Below, piece by piece: positions 17,949-25,611 of a stretch of 64,000 bases of DNA. How positions within the stretch are numbered: position 1 is the stretch's first letter; the number at the start of each line of letters is the position of its first letter. Source of the DNA: Planctomycetota bacterium (GTDB taxonomy: Bacteria; Planctomycetota; Phycisphaerae; Phycisphaerales; SM1A02); the NCBI GenBank assembly GCA_022574595.1, contig JACZRS010000014.1, forward strand, positions 60,713-124,712, read 5' to 3'. The translations under genes were made by a program, and so were the position numbers. Under the pieces are notes generated by a model that was not told the origin of the DNA, did no database searches, and saw nothing but the letters and a program-made list of their open reading frames with translations.

Positions 17949-18302
17949 TTACTTTTCTAAGCGCGATAGCCATCTAACTGCATCTTGTAGAGGAGATTTT
18001 TGGATGCTGCACAGGCGCATTCTGCCACTCTTTGTTTGGGTTAGCAAGCCTGCTTGGCTAAGTACTCTTAAATGCTTACTTATTGCAGGAAGCGAAATCT
18101 TATAAGGCTTAGCCAAATCCCCCACCGACTCATCGCCGCTAATTAAGCGTTTGAGAATCGCTCTTCGCGTTGGATCAGATAAAGCTGCAAATACCCGACT
18201 CAACTCCTGAACTTTATCACCACCTTTCCCCCTGCCCCTGTCGCTGCCTCTACTGCCACTGCCACCACTACCACGAATACGCTTCGAATTATATTTAACC
18301 AT
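17949..18302 (-). CDS. ArsR-family winged-helix repressor beginning inside a palindrome
   Basis: The 117-residue protein has an unusual Gly/Ser/Arg-rich N-terminal arm (about 8-28) and then an ArsR-type winged helix: KVQELSRVFAALSDPTRRAI, VGDLAKPYKISLPAISKHL as the DNA-reading helix-turn-helix, and LSQAGLLTQTKSGRMRL as the wing. This subtype, lacking the metal-binding CxC motif, is usually encoded next to an SRPBCC/AHSA1 gene, which is absent here. The start ATG (18302) lies inside the palindrome 18292-18313, so autorepression is likely. The same palindrome with pieces of this gene's 5' end is repeated ten times upstream. A longer frame to 18338 would read through the palindrome and is less likely. 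Confidence 0.87.
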   Translation of the reverse strand: MVKYNSKRIRGSGGSGSRGSDRGRGKGGDKVQELSRVFAALSDPTRRAILKRLISGDESVGDLAKPYKISLPAISKHLRVLSQAGLLTQTKSGRMRLCSIQKSPLQDAVRWLSRLEK

Positions 18303-18313
18303 GTGATTAAATA
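18292..18313. promoter_or_regulatory. Palindrome overlapping the arsR-type start codon, likely autoregulatory operator
   Basis: The 22-bp site has a left arm TATTTAACCA, a 2-base centre, and an imperfect right arm GATTAAATA-like. Read on the minus strand its centre supplies the ATG of the repressor followed by Val-Lys-Tyr. This is copy 0 of the array described for 18292-20467. Overlap of an operator with the start codon would block both initiation of transcription near this point and elongation. Confidence 0.6.
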
Positions 18314-19424
18314 TAAGTGAATTACTGAATAGATGCAAATGGCTGTTGCTGAATCTGATGCATTGGATAGGCGACCGCCGTGGGTGTTATGCTGTTGAGG
18401 AGTGCAATGACATTTTCTTGAGCATCGCCTTTTTAGCATTAGATCAGATAAAGCTGCAAGTACCCGACAAACGACTGTTTTTTATCTCTAAGAGCGCATT
18501 CCCCTAGAATTATATTTAACCATTAGGTTAAATATAGGTGATTTACTGACTTGAAGTAAATGGCTGTTGCTGTACTTGATGTATTGGATAGGAAACCAAT
18601 GTGGGTATTATGCTGGTGAGGAGTTCAGTGGCATTTCCTGAGCATCGCTTTTGGCGTTAGATCAGAAATAGCTGCAGACACTTGCTGAACTGCCAGTTTC
18701 TATCACTTGCCAATTGCCCCTCCACATACTTAACCATTAGGTTAAATATAGGTGATTTATTGACTTGAAGTAATTAACTGTTGCTGTATTTGAAGTATTG
18801 GATAGGCGACCGCTGTGAGTGTTATTCTGGTGAGGGGTTCAGTGACATTTCTTGAGCATCGCTTTGGTGCGTTTGATCGGATAAAGCTGCAAGCACCCGA
18901 CTAAACTTCTGTATCTTATCACTGTCACCACTTCTACCACACAATGGCTCGCCATATATTTCATCATTTGGTTAAATGAAAGAGATGTACATGCTTGATG
19001 CGAGCGGCTGTTGCTGTGCCAGGCAACTGATTTATATGGGTTCGCTGCCTATGACGGATTCGACAGCATCGTTGGACTAAAGTTAGCTGTATATATCTGG
19101 GAATTCTTGCTCTTTTTAACTACCATTTGCTCGATTTCGCTTCAATGCATATTTAATCATTTGGTTAAATATAAATGAATTACTGACTTGGCACAATTAG
19201 CTGTCGCTGAGGGCTGGCGAGAGTTGTTGTAGACTGGCAAGTGTTGCGGCTGTAGTACCGACGTTGGCTACAACTGCATTTCTTAAGTAACGCTACTTGC
19301 AATTGACCTGAAACTGCTGCCAATACCAAACTCAACTCCAACTCTTTAACTCAGCCACTAGCGTACATTCGCCCCACTACATATTTAACCATTTGGTTAA
19401 ATATAGTGATGTATCAACTTGATG

Positions 19425-19631
19425 CTAATGGTTCTTGCTGGGGACTAGTGTCCGTAGTTGTCGCGGACTGATAACTGTTATGGGTGTAGTGTCGATGCTG
19501 GCTACAACTGCATTTCTTAAGTAACGTAATTCACGTTGGGTCTGCAAAGCTGCAATTCCCCGACTCAACTCCTGCACTTTATCATTGTCCCCACCTCTAG
19601 CAAGCAATGGCCTAGCCACATATTTAACCAT
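19425..19631 (-). pseudogene. Decayed 5' copy of the arsR-type gene within array 1
   Basis: Starting from the ATG inside the palindrome at 19621, this frame reads MVKY, a short basic stretch, then GGDNDKVQELSR and IAAL, matching the intact repressor (GGDKVQELSR, FAAL). A one-base indel then throws it out of frame just where the intact gene has SDPTRRAILKR; in the shifted frame ADPT is still readable. The winged helix is missing. It is the best preserved of the decayed copies and shows where the array came from. Confidence 0.75.
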
Positions 19632-20535
19632 TTGATTAAATATAGACGGTTTACTGACCTGAAGCGATCAACTATTGCTTCTGCCTGGCTACAATTGCGA
19701 GTGCACCATCAATGCTGTAAACAACTACATTTCCGCAGTATCGATACTAGAATTTGACCTGAAGCTGCTGCCAATACCCTACTCAACTCTGACTCTTTGC
19801 TCCAACCTCTAGCGAACATTTGCCCCACTGCATATTTAACCATTTGGTTAAACATGGATAACTTGCAAACTTGATTGAATGATTGCTGTTACAGAAGTTG
19901 GTGCTGCCGCGACCGCTACTACGATAGCCAGCACGTCAACCGATACTACTATCAGCACTACTACCAGCAGAGCCACTAGCGTTAGTTTGCATTGGCCCCG
20001 AAGTATATTTAACCATTTAGTTAAACAAGAGATACATCTCACCTTGCTGTAAATGATTGCTTTTATGGAAGTTGCGGTACAAATACAACTACCATGACCG
20101 CTGATCCTACCAAAAGCGATCGCAGTAATTGCTACTTAGTTTACCACTATTACCATCGCCAGTGTGATTGCTGACACTATCGCCATCGTCAAAAGAGCCA
20201 GCAGCATTGGTAGCACCGCCAGCCACTTTTACAAGCATTCGCCAAGACACATATCTTTTAACCATTTGGTTAAATATAGGTATTATGCCAACTTGATCCC
20301 AAAGGTTACGGTTACAGAAGTTGGTGCTGCCGCGACCGCTTCCATGATGACCAGCACGGCTGCTGCTAAACCGCCCGATCGCCACCGGCATAGCTTTTGG
20401 TTAGGGGCTGCTAGCAGCCTATCTTGTGGACATTCGCCCCGATAATACTTAACCATTTAGTTAAATATAATGATAGGATGACCCTATGTATTGTGTCCTG
20501 CGGTTGATTTTAGATAAGTGGATTGGATGCACTAC

Positions 20536-21498
20536 TTATTTACAGGTGAAGCCTAGCTGCTTCAATAGACCGTCAAATTGATCAAGGGAATAGAAATCGA
20601 CAATAAGGCGACCTGTCCCCTTTTTCTTACCTTGTTGAATTACAACCTTGGTTCCTAAATGCTCGCCTAACTGTTTCTGTAGATCATGTAGATGAGGATC
20701 TTTATCTTTCTTAGCTGCTTTTGGCAGCGGCGAGTCACTACTTGTTGTGCGCCGTTCAAGCTCTCTAACAGACCAGCCTTGCTTGATTGTTTGCTTGGCC
20801 AGGGCAGATCGCTGGGCCAGGCTGGTGATTGATAGCAAAACCTTGGCATGCCCTGTCGATAGTTTCCCATCACGCAAAGCTGCTTTTTCAGTTTCGGATA
20901 ACTCCATCAATCGAAGGAAGTTAGTCACTGTAGAGCGATTCATTCCTAAGCGATCCGCTAGTTCCTGATGGGTTAATCCATAATCTTCAATCAGTAAAGA
21001 GAACGCTTCTGAGCGCTCAATTGGGTTGAGATCATCACGCTGAATGTTTTCGATCAAAGCCAGTGCAGCTGATGTTTCATCATCAACTTCACGGATCAGA
21101 GCTGGAATTGTATGAAGCTCAATAAGCTGAGCAGCCCTGAGTCTTCGCTCACCAGCCACCATCTCATATCCACCTTCTGGTCTCGGGCGTACGATGATCG
21201 GCTGCACTAGGCCATCGGTTTGGATTGACGAGGCTAAGGCTTTGAGCGATTCCTCATCAAATTGCTTGCGAGGCTGATGTGGATTTGGATGGATCTGAGA
21301 GGGTTCGATCATTAAAAGAGCTTCACCAACTTCTAAAGCTGTTGCTTCAATAGCGGAAGTGGGGGTGTCTTGTGACTGGTTGACTCTTCTGGATGACTGC
21401 TTATGGGTGGCAGTTTGATCAATCGGCACCGGACTTGATATAAGACTGCTCAGTCCCCTACCCAGGCGGCGTCGTGTGGCATCCTTGCTCTTGCTCAT
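20536..21498 (-). CDS. parB: Chromosome partitioning protein ParB
   Basis: The 320-residue product has the typical start RRRLGRGLSSLIS, which in the family binds ParA. The N-terminal CTP-binding domain follows, with IHPNPHQPRKQFDEESLK, PIIVRPRPEGGYEMVAGERR and ENIQRDDLNPIERSEAF. The central helix-turn-helix is GLTHQELADRLGMNRSTVTNFLR and a C-terminal dimerisation segment ends the protein. The ATG at 21498 has GGAG eight bases upstream and gives the family-like N-terminus; the longer frame starts at a TTG (21522). ParB loads at parS and spreads as a CTP clamp to segregate the origin region. parA is not adjacent but lies at 36.4 kb. A parS-like site sits 48 bases upstream of the start. Confidence 0.97.
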   Translation of the reverse strand: MSKSKDATRRRLGRGLSSLISSPVPIDQTATHKQSSRRVNQSQDTPTSAIEATALEVGEALLMIEPSQIHPNPHQPRKQFDEESLKALASSIQTDGLVQPIIVRPRPEGGYEMVAGERRLRAAQLIELHTIPALIREVDDETSAALALIENIQRDDLNPIERSEAFSLLIEDYGLTHQELADRLGMNRSTVTNFLRLMELSETEKAALRDGKLSTGHAKVLLSITSLAQRSALAKQTIKQGWSVRELERRTTSSDSPLPKAAKKDKDPHLHDLQKQLGEHLGTKVVIQQGKKKGTGRLIVDFYSLDQFDGLLKQLGFTCK

Positions 21499-21546
21499 CA
21501 ATCTAACTCCATTTAGTTTCAAAGTGCAGCTACCAGTTTAAGGGAA

Positions 21547-21562
21547 TGTTCCATGTGGAACA
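21547..21562. promoter_or_regulatory. parS: parS-like centromere site upstream of parB
   Basis: The 16-bp sequence TGTTCCATGTGGAACA is a near-perfect palindrome differing from the general bacterial parS pattern TGTTTCACGTGAAACA at three positions; the TTCC/GGAA form is, as far as I recall, also used by some bacteria. Its place just upstream of parB is the usual one. No second copy was noticed in this window. Confidence 0.75.
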
Positions 21563-21592
21563 TCAACAATTACTTAGCTTGTTGATTTATAG

Positions 21593-21733
21593 TTATCGGA
21601 CAACTTTGCTGCGAATCTGATCGTTTCCTGTAAGACAGACACTTTGGGTATCCTCAGGCAACACCTTGATCAGATCAACCCGCATAGTCTGGCCGATCCC
21701 CCTATCAAGCCCGATTAGGATGGGCCGCGTCAT
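21593..21733 (-). CDS. Small ORF between the kinase and parB, function unknown
   Basis: The 46-residue frame starts MTRPILIGLDRGIGQTMR and has a good AAGGAG Shine-Dalgarno sequence three bases before its ATG. It runs toward parB on the same strand. I recognise no family, and the short length means that it could be chance. A longer frame starting at 21802 has no ribosome site. Confidence 0.3.
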   Translation of the reverse strand: MTRPILIGLDRGIGQTMRVDLIKVLPEDTQSVCLTGNDQIRSKVVR

Positions 21734-21837
21734 TATCTCCTTGCTACCACTGCCTTTATAGTGAGGCTTGAGTTGAGGCGGGCCATTGCCGATACGCCTC
21801 ACAGGCTCCTAGGGGGCTTTTTGAAAGGCCGAGGATT

Positions 21838-22674
21838 ATGGCCAGTAGAAGCGCAGAAAGAATAAGCCAGCAGGCTACAAATAGTATAGATCAGGCTCAA
21901 AAAAGCTTGAAGCTATTGCATGGGGAGATGGAGCACGTCCATCGACTGGCCACACTAGGGACACTCGCAGCTGGAATTGCTCATGAGATCAATAACCTGC
22001 TGACACCTGTCCTTGGCTATGCCCAGATGGCTAAGGCTGATCCTGGCGATTCAAAGCTGCAAACCAAAGCTTTAGAAAGAGCTATCGCTGGCGTGGAAGC
22101 TACCGCCAAAATCGCAGAGGCGATGCTTGGGTTCGCAAGACCTGGTCAACAGGTATCAGGCGCAAATGTACTTGAGGTACTTGAGTCTGCTATTTCCTGC
22201 CTTGCCAGAACGCCCTCAAAAGATGGTCTGGATCTACAGATCAGTATTGATCCTCAGCTATGCGTAAATATGCAGCCAATCTCATTGCAGCAAGTGCTTA
22301 TTAACCTCTTGCTGAATTCGATCAAAGCCATGGCTGGCAAGCCTGGCCGAATTGTAATTTCATCTTCAATTAGCTCTGATGGGTTTGTTGAGATTTCTGT
22401 AATGGATTCCGGACCTGGGATTCCGCAGGAGATTTCACAGACACTATTTGAGGCATTCGTTACCATGAGCAAGGCTGGTACTGAATCAACAGGCTCAGGC
22501 CTAGGCCTTGCAATCTGTAAGGAATTGATCGAAGCAGCAGGCGGAACAATCTCCGTACAATCTCAGCCCAATCAAGGCACAACATTTACATTGCGCCTCC
22601 AACAGGCAGAAGTAGTAGCATCGCCCGTAGGTAAAATACACGATCACAGCAGTACGGATGCAAAGGCAGCATAA
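21838..22674 (+). CDS. Soluble sensor histidine kinase, orphan
   Basis: The 278-residue protein has no membrane helix. After a short coiled N-terminus, the dimerisation domain carries the H-box LGTLAAGIAHEINNLLTPV with His49 as phospho-acceptor. The ATPase domain has the N-box LINLLLNSIKAM, G1 DSGPGIP and G2 GSGLGLAICKEL. This layout matches NtrB-like kinases. There is no response regulator next to it. It is transcribed divergently from parB, from a short shared region, and is followed by a dciA-like gene. GAGG lies four bases before the ATG. Confidence 0.92.
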   Translation: MASRSAERISQQATNSIDQAQKSLKLLHGEMEHVHRLATLGTLAAGIAHEINNLLTPVLGYAQMAKADPGDSKLQTKALERAIAGVEATAKIAEAMLGFARPGQQVSGANVLEVLESAISCLARTPSKDGLDLQISIDPQLCVNMQPISLQQVLINLLLNSIKAMAGKPGRIVISSSISSDGFVEISVMDSGPGIPQEISQTLFEAFVTMSKAGTESTGSGLGLAICKELIEAAGGTISVQSQPNQGTTFTLRLQQAEVVASPVGKIHDHSSTDAKAA

Positions 22675-22838
22675 AGACAATAGTTAAGCGAAAATCCTTG
22701 ATCATCTGCAATTCATGATCTAAAAACAGCGATTTAGCATACTTTCTCAGACAAAGCGTCCGACATTTTTCAGTGTTGATTAGTCGTAACTCTTCTCGCG
22801 ATTAGCTATGTCAAGCAATCAGCGGGTACCATATCCAC

Positions 22839-23195
22839 GTGGATGGTTTCAAAGAACAGATTGATTTGTTGCGAAAGTTTCGCGCTCGGCCGGAGCGGGA
22901 TAATTCAATCACTGAGCTGGTTCAGACCTTTGAAGATCGAGCGAATCAGGCTCAGCGTAAGGCGGGCTTGTTTGTTGATGTTTGGTCGCAGATTGTGCCA
23001 ACGCAATTGGAAACCCAAAGCAGAGTTACAGGTATGCGTGGGGGGGTTGCCCATGTGGTTTGCCAATCATCAGCTGCGAAATTTGAACTTGATCGAGCGC
23101 TGCGTCAAGGACTCGAACAGGAATTGCGTATGGCTTACTCGAGCACGCTAATTAAGGTCAAAGTAACGCTTGGCAACCTCAATGCCCCCGAATAA
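22839..23195 (+). CDS. DUF721 protein, DciA-like
   Basis: The 118-residue product matches the DUF721 family, which includes DciA, the loader of the replicative helicase DnaB in bacteria without DnaC/DnaI. Key segments are VDVWSQIVPTQLETQSRV, the Gly-rich turn GMRGGVAHVVCQSSAAKFELD and the end of the helix bundle. The start is a GTG (22839) without a clear ribosome site. An ATG at 22808 is in a different frame and hits a stop 18 codons later, so a small sequencing or real frameshift near 22860 is possible. Its company with parB, mnmE and yidC fits an origin-proximal gene. Confidence 0.78.
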   Translation: MDGFKEQIDLLRKFRARPERDNSITELVQTFEDRANQAQRKAGLFVDVWSQIVPTQLETQSRVTGMRGGVAHVVCQSSAAKFELDRALRQGLEQELRMAYSSTLIKVKVTLGNLNAPE

Positions 23196-23220
23196 CCCAC
23201 GAACCCCGAACCCCGGCCCC

Positions 23221-23243
23221 CGGAACCCGGAACCCGGAACCCG
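23221..23243. repeat. GGAACCC short tandem repeat
   Basis: Three tandem GGAACCC units follow related CGAACCCC units at 23200-23220, just downstream of the dciA-like gene. This low-complexity run could form a structured transcript end but has no clear stem plus T tract. Confidence 0.7.
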
Positions 23244-23452
23244 AGCCTCAGAGCCCCCGCTTAGAAACACACAGATAAAAGCCATGGCAGTCGCGTTAAC
23301 CGTCATTCCCCTGACAGCGGCTAGTTGCATTGCATCAGTAGATTACTCTTATTTAACCAAATGGTTAAATAAGTATCGAGGGGAATGTACTCAATAATGG
23401 GTGCATCTAATGTTGGTGGTGCGCTGGCGTCTTGTTGGCGGTAGTTCCAGCG

Positions 23453-23862
23453 GCAGTACGGGTGGTAATGCTAGCAATCATGGTTCCGCCGGCGAAGGTA
23501 GTTCAGTTGGTGGCCGTGGTGGCAGCGGCTTACAATACAGCAGCCACTTACTCAATTCAGTATTTAATATGTTACCCTTATTTAACCAATTGGTTAAATG
23601 TGTATTGGGGTGAATACACTCTGCGGCTAGCGGTAATGTTGGTGGTAGCGCTAGTGTTGGTGGATAGCGCTGGCATCTTGTTGGCGATCGTTCCGGTATC
23701 GTGGTCGTTCCGGTAGCAGTACGGGTGGTAATGCTAGCAATCATGGTTCCGCCGGCGAAGGTAGTTCAGTTGGTGGCAGTGGTGGCAGCGGCTTACAATA
23801 CAGCAGCCAATTACTCAATTCAGTATTTAATATGTTACCCTTATTTAACCAATTGGTTAAAT
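23453..23862. repeat. 147-bp direct repeat inside array 2
   Basis: Bases 23453-23599 and 23716-23862 match at all but two positions, including the palindrome at each end. This near identity contrasts with the worn units of array 1 and shows that array 2 has expanded or been homogenised recently. Confidence 0.9.
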
Positions 23863-23918
23863 ATCTATCAAGGGGAATGTATTCTGTTGCTAGTGCTAGT
23901 GCTAGTGGTATTGTTGGC

Positions 23919-23954
23919 GTTGGTGTTGGTGTTGGTGTTGGTGTTGGTGTTGGT
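23919..23954. repeat. GTTGGT hexanucleotide tandem repeat
   Basis: Six exact tandem copies of GTTGGT lie in the last spacer of array 2, preceded by GCTAGT repeats at 23889-23906. Such a tract is prone to slippage and could vary in length between strains. Confidence 0.9.
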
Positions 23955-24205
23955 GGTAGCTCTAACGCTGGCGTCTTGTTGGCGTAGTTCCGTCAGCAGT
24001 ACGGGTGGTACTGCTGGCTGTCATGATTCATTCGCGGTGCAGTGGCAGTGGCTTTCACAATAGCAGCCATTTACTCAAATCAGTATTTAGTATGCTATTT
24101 ATATTTAACTAATTGGTTAAATAACTATCGTAGAGGACTTACTCTATCGTACAAGCATCTGCTAGACACCATAGCCAGCTTGACAATATAGGATTTTGGG
24201 GTTGT

Positions 24206-25573
24206 TTACTTACCTATGCAAAATGTAGCAAAGATCCGGCCTAGCACGTCATCTGGCGAGACTTCGCCAGCTAGTTGTGATAGGTCGTTTAATGCTAAGC
24301 GCATGGATGCTGCGATTAACTCGGGGTTACTAAGTCCCCCCGCATCTTCGCCTAAAAGACCCGTTTCAATTAGATTTGATGCTTCTTTTAGATGATCTCG
24401 TGAGCTTCGAAGCGCGGCTTCATGTCGTGGCTGTAAAATTATCGCATCAGATGAAAGACTTATAGCTTGGTCTGTAAGGCGATCCGCAATTACATTGCGC
24501 ACAGCTTCAAGACCTATGTTGTTTTTCGCACTTACATTAATTTCTTCAGGCGAAAGGGTGATTTGAAATAGATCTGCCTTGGTGCGGATGACTATTGTTT
24601 TATCATCAGGTTCATCACAATTCTCTTGATTGCCTGGCACGCATAGAAGGATTAGTTCGGAGCGGTCTATTGCGGTTTCTGCTACAGCCTGCATTTGCTG
24701 ATTTAGAGCATTATTATCCTGATCAGCACCCGCAATATCAACGAGCATGACTTCAGCTTTTCCCTTTGTTGTTTGGATTGTGAGCGGTTCGGTGAGTACA
24801 TCTCTTGTAGTTCCCGGGGTAATAGAAACAACCGCCCGTTCTCTTCCGAGTAAGGCATTAAACAAAGTGGATTTGCCAGCATTGGGTTTGCCTGCAAGTA
24901 CCACCCAAGGGATTTCTTGCAGGTGTTCGCTCCCGACTGCTCTGCTTAGATGTGTATTAATTTGCTGACTGATCACAGTAAGCTTCTGCATTAAGTCATC
25001 AGCTGAAATTGCTACGACATCTTCTTGGTCCGTAAAATCAAGACCAGCTTCGACGAGCGCTAATGCGGCTGCGAGTTGATCAGCTAGTTTATGCGCAAGA
25101 GAACCTAGTGAGCCACTTAAAAGCATTTTTGCAGCTCGAAGCTGAGCATCTGATTGGGCCGCGATTATTGCTGCTACGCCTTCGGCTTGGGTTAGGGATA
25201 ACTTTTCGTGAAAGAAAGCTCTGGCGGTATATTCGCCTGGCTCAGCTAGGCGCGCATCAAATTTATTGTTATTTGCTTTAGTTAGCAGCTCATCAATGAT
25301 GCGAGTAAGTAGAGCGGGGTTTCCTGGGATTTGGATTTCCGCAGAATTCTCGCCTGTGTAGGAATTTGGGGCTGGGAAGGTGAGGATTATTGCGGGTAGG
25401 TTGAGAGCGCCAAGCCGCAAGCGGCAGAGGTGGGCTGCTCGCTTTGCAGTTATTTCGTGGTCAGAAATTAGGTTGATTAGAACAAATGTGTCGTTGCCAC
25501 TGATGCGGATAATTCCTCGCAAGGAGGTTCCAGGCGGAGTTGCTATAGCCAGAATTGTGCTGGAAACATCCAC
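24206..25573 (-). CDS. mnmE: tRNA modification GTPase MnmE (TrmE)
   Basis: The 455-residue product has all three MnmE parts. The N-terminal folate-binding domain opens TILAIATPPGTSLRGIIRISG and contains PNSYTGENSAEIQ-type motifs. A helical domain is interrupted by the G domain with Walker A GKPNAGKST, the switch TPGTTRDVL, DIAGAD (in place of the common DTAG) and RTKAD-type base recognition. The C-terminus DDVLGRIFATFCIGK carries the catalytic FCIGK cysteine. With MnmG it makes the cmnm5/nm5 modification of U34 in certain tRNAs. It is 38 bases downstream of yidC on the same strand, the classical origin-region order; mnmG is not in the window. Confidence 0.97.
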   Translation of the reverse strand: MDVSSTILAIATPPGTSLRGIIRISGNDTFVLINLISDHEITAKRAAHLCRLRLGALNLPAIILTFPAPNSYTGENSAEIQIPGNPALLTRIIDELLTKANNNKFDARLAEPGEYTARAFFHEKLSLTQAEGVAAIIAAQSDAQLRAAKMLLSGSLGSLAHKLADQLAAALALVEAGLDFTDQEDVVAISADDLMQKLTVISQQINTHLSRAVGSEHLQEIPWVVLAGKPNAGKSTLFNALLGRERAVVSITPGTTRDVLTEPLTIQTTKGKAEVMLVDIAGADQDNNALNQQMQAVAETAIDRSELILLCVPGNQENCDEPDDKTIVIRTKADLFQITLSPEEINVSAKNNIGLEAVRNVIADRLTDQAISLSSDAIILQPRHEAALRSSRDHLKEASNLIETGLLGEDAGGLSNPELIAASMRLALNDLSQLAGEVSPDDVLGRIFATFCIGK

Positions 25574-25611
25574 AGCAAAGCGAAGTTTCTTGGGTTAAGG
25601 GTTTTGCGATC

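Larger units (their letters stand above)
18292..20467. repeat. Array 1: eleven 22-bp palindromes in decayed arsR 5' units
   Basis: The consensus is the arm TATTTAACCA, centre TT, arm TGGTTAAATA. Copies start at 18292, 18513, 18727, 18957, 19150, 19382, 19621, 19833, 20006, 20255 and 20446, with gaps of 173-249 bp. Each palindrome is followed leftwards (minus-strand reading) by a flank of the form TAT-N5-GGGG-CGAATGT. Between palindromes, several units keep a fragment like GATAAAGCTGCAAGTACCCG, which is the antisense of the KVQELSR...AAL codons of the repressor gene, and an upstream piece like AATGGCTGTTGCTG. The array therefore arose by tandem duplication of the repressor promoter plus its first 40 or so codons, followed by decay while the palindrome stayed conserved. 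No intact gene is seen inside it. Confidence 0.9.
23350..24123. repeat. Array 2: four palindromes, inverse orientation to array 1
   Basis: Copies of the 22-bp palindrome start at 23350, 23579, 23842 and 24102, spaced 229-263 bp. The copy at 23842-23863 is a perfect palindrome with centre AT. The conserved flank GGTTAAATA-N7-GAGGGGAATGTA now lies to the right, whereas in array 1 its complement lies to the left, so this array is inverted relative to the first. Spacers are rich in GGT/AGT/GCT triplets, like the Gly/Ser-coding arm of the repressor gene. Open frames across this array carry repeated hydrophobic segments but have no ribosome sites and look like by-products. The arrays flank parB, the kinase and the dciA-like gene. 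Confidence 0.88.

Noticed and set aside
23401..24063. Open frames across array 2 encoding repeated hydrophobic proteins
   Set aside because: They lack ribosome sites, overlap in several frames and both strands, and arise from the repeated triplet-rich DNA.
18292..24123. Palindrome arrays as a CRISPR array
   Set aside because: Repeats are 22 bp palindromes spaced 170-260 bp apart with related, not unique, spacers, and no cas genes are present.
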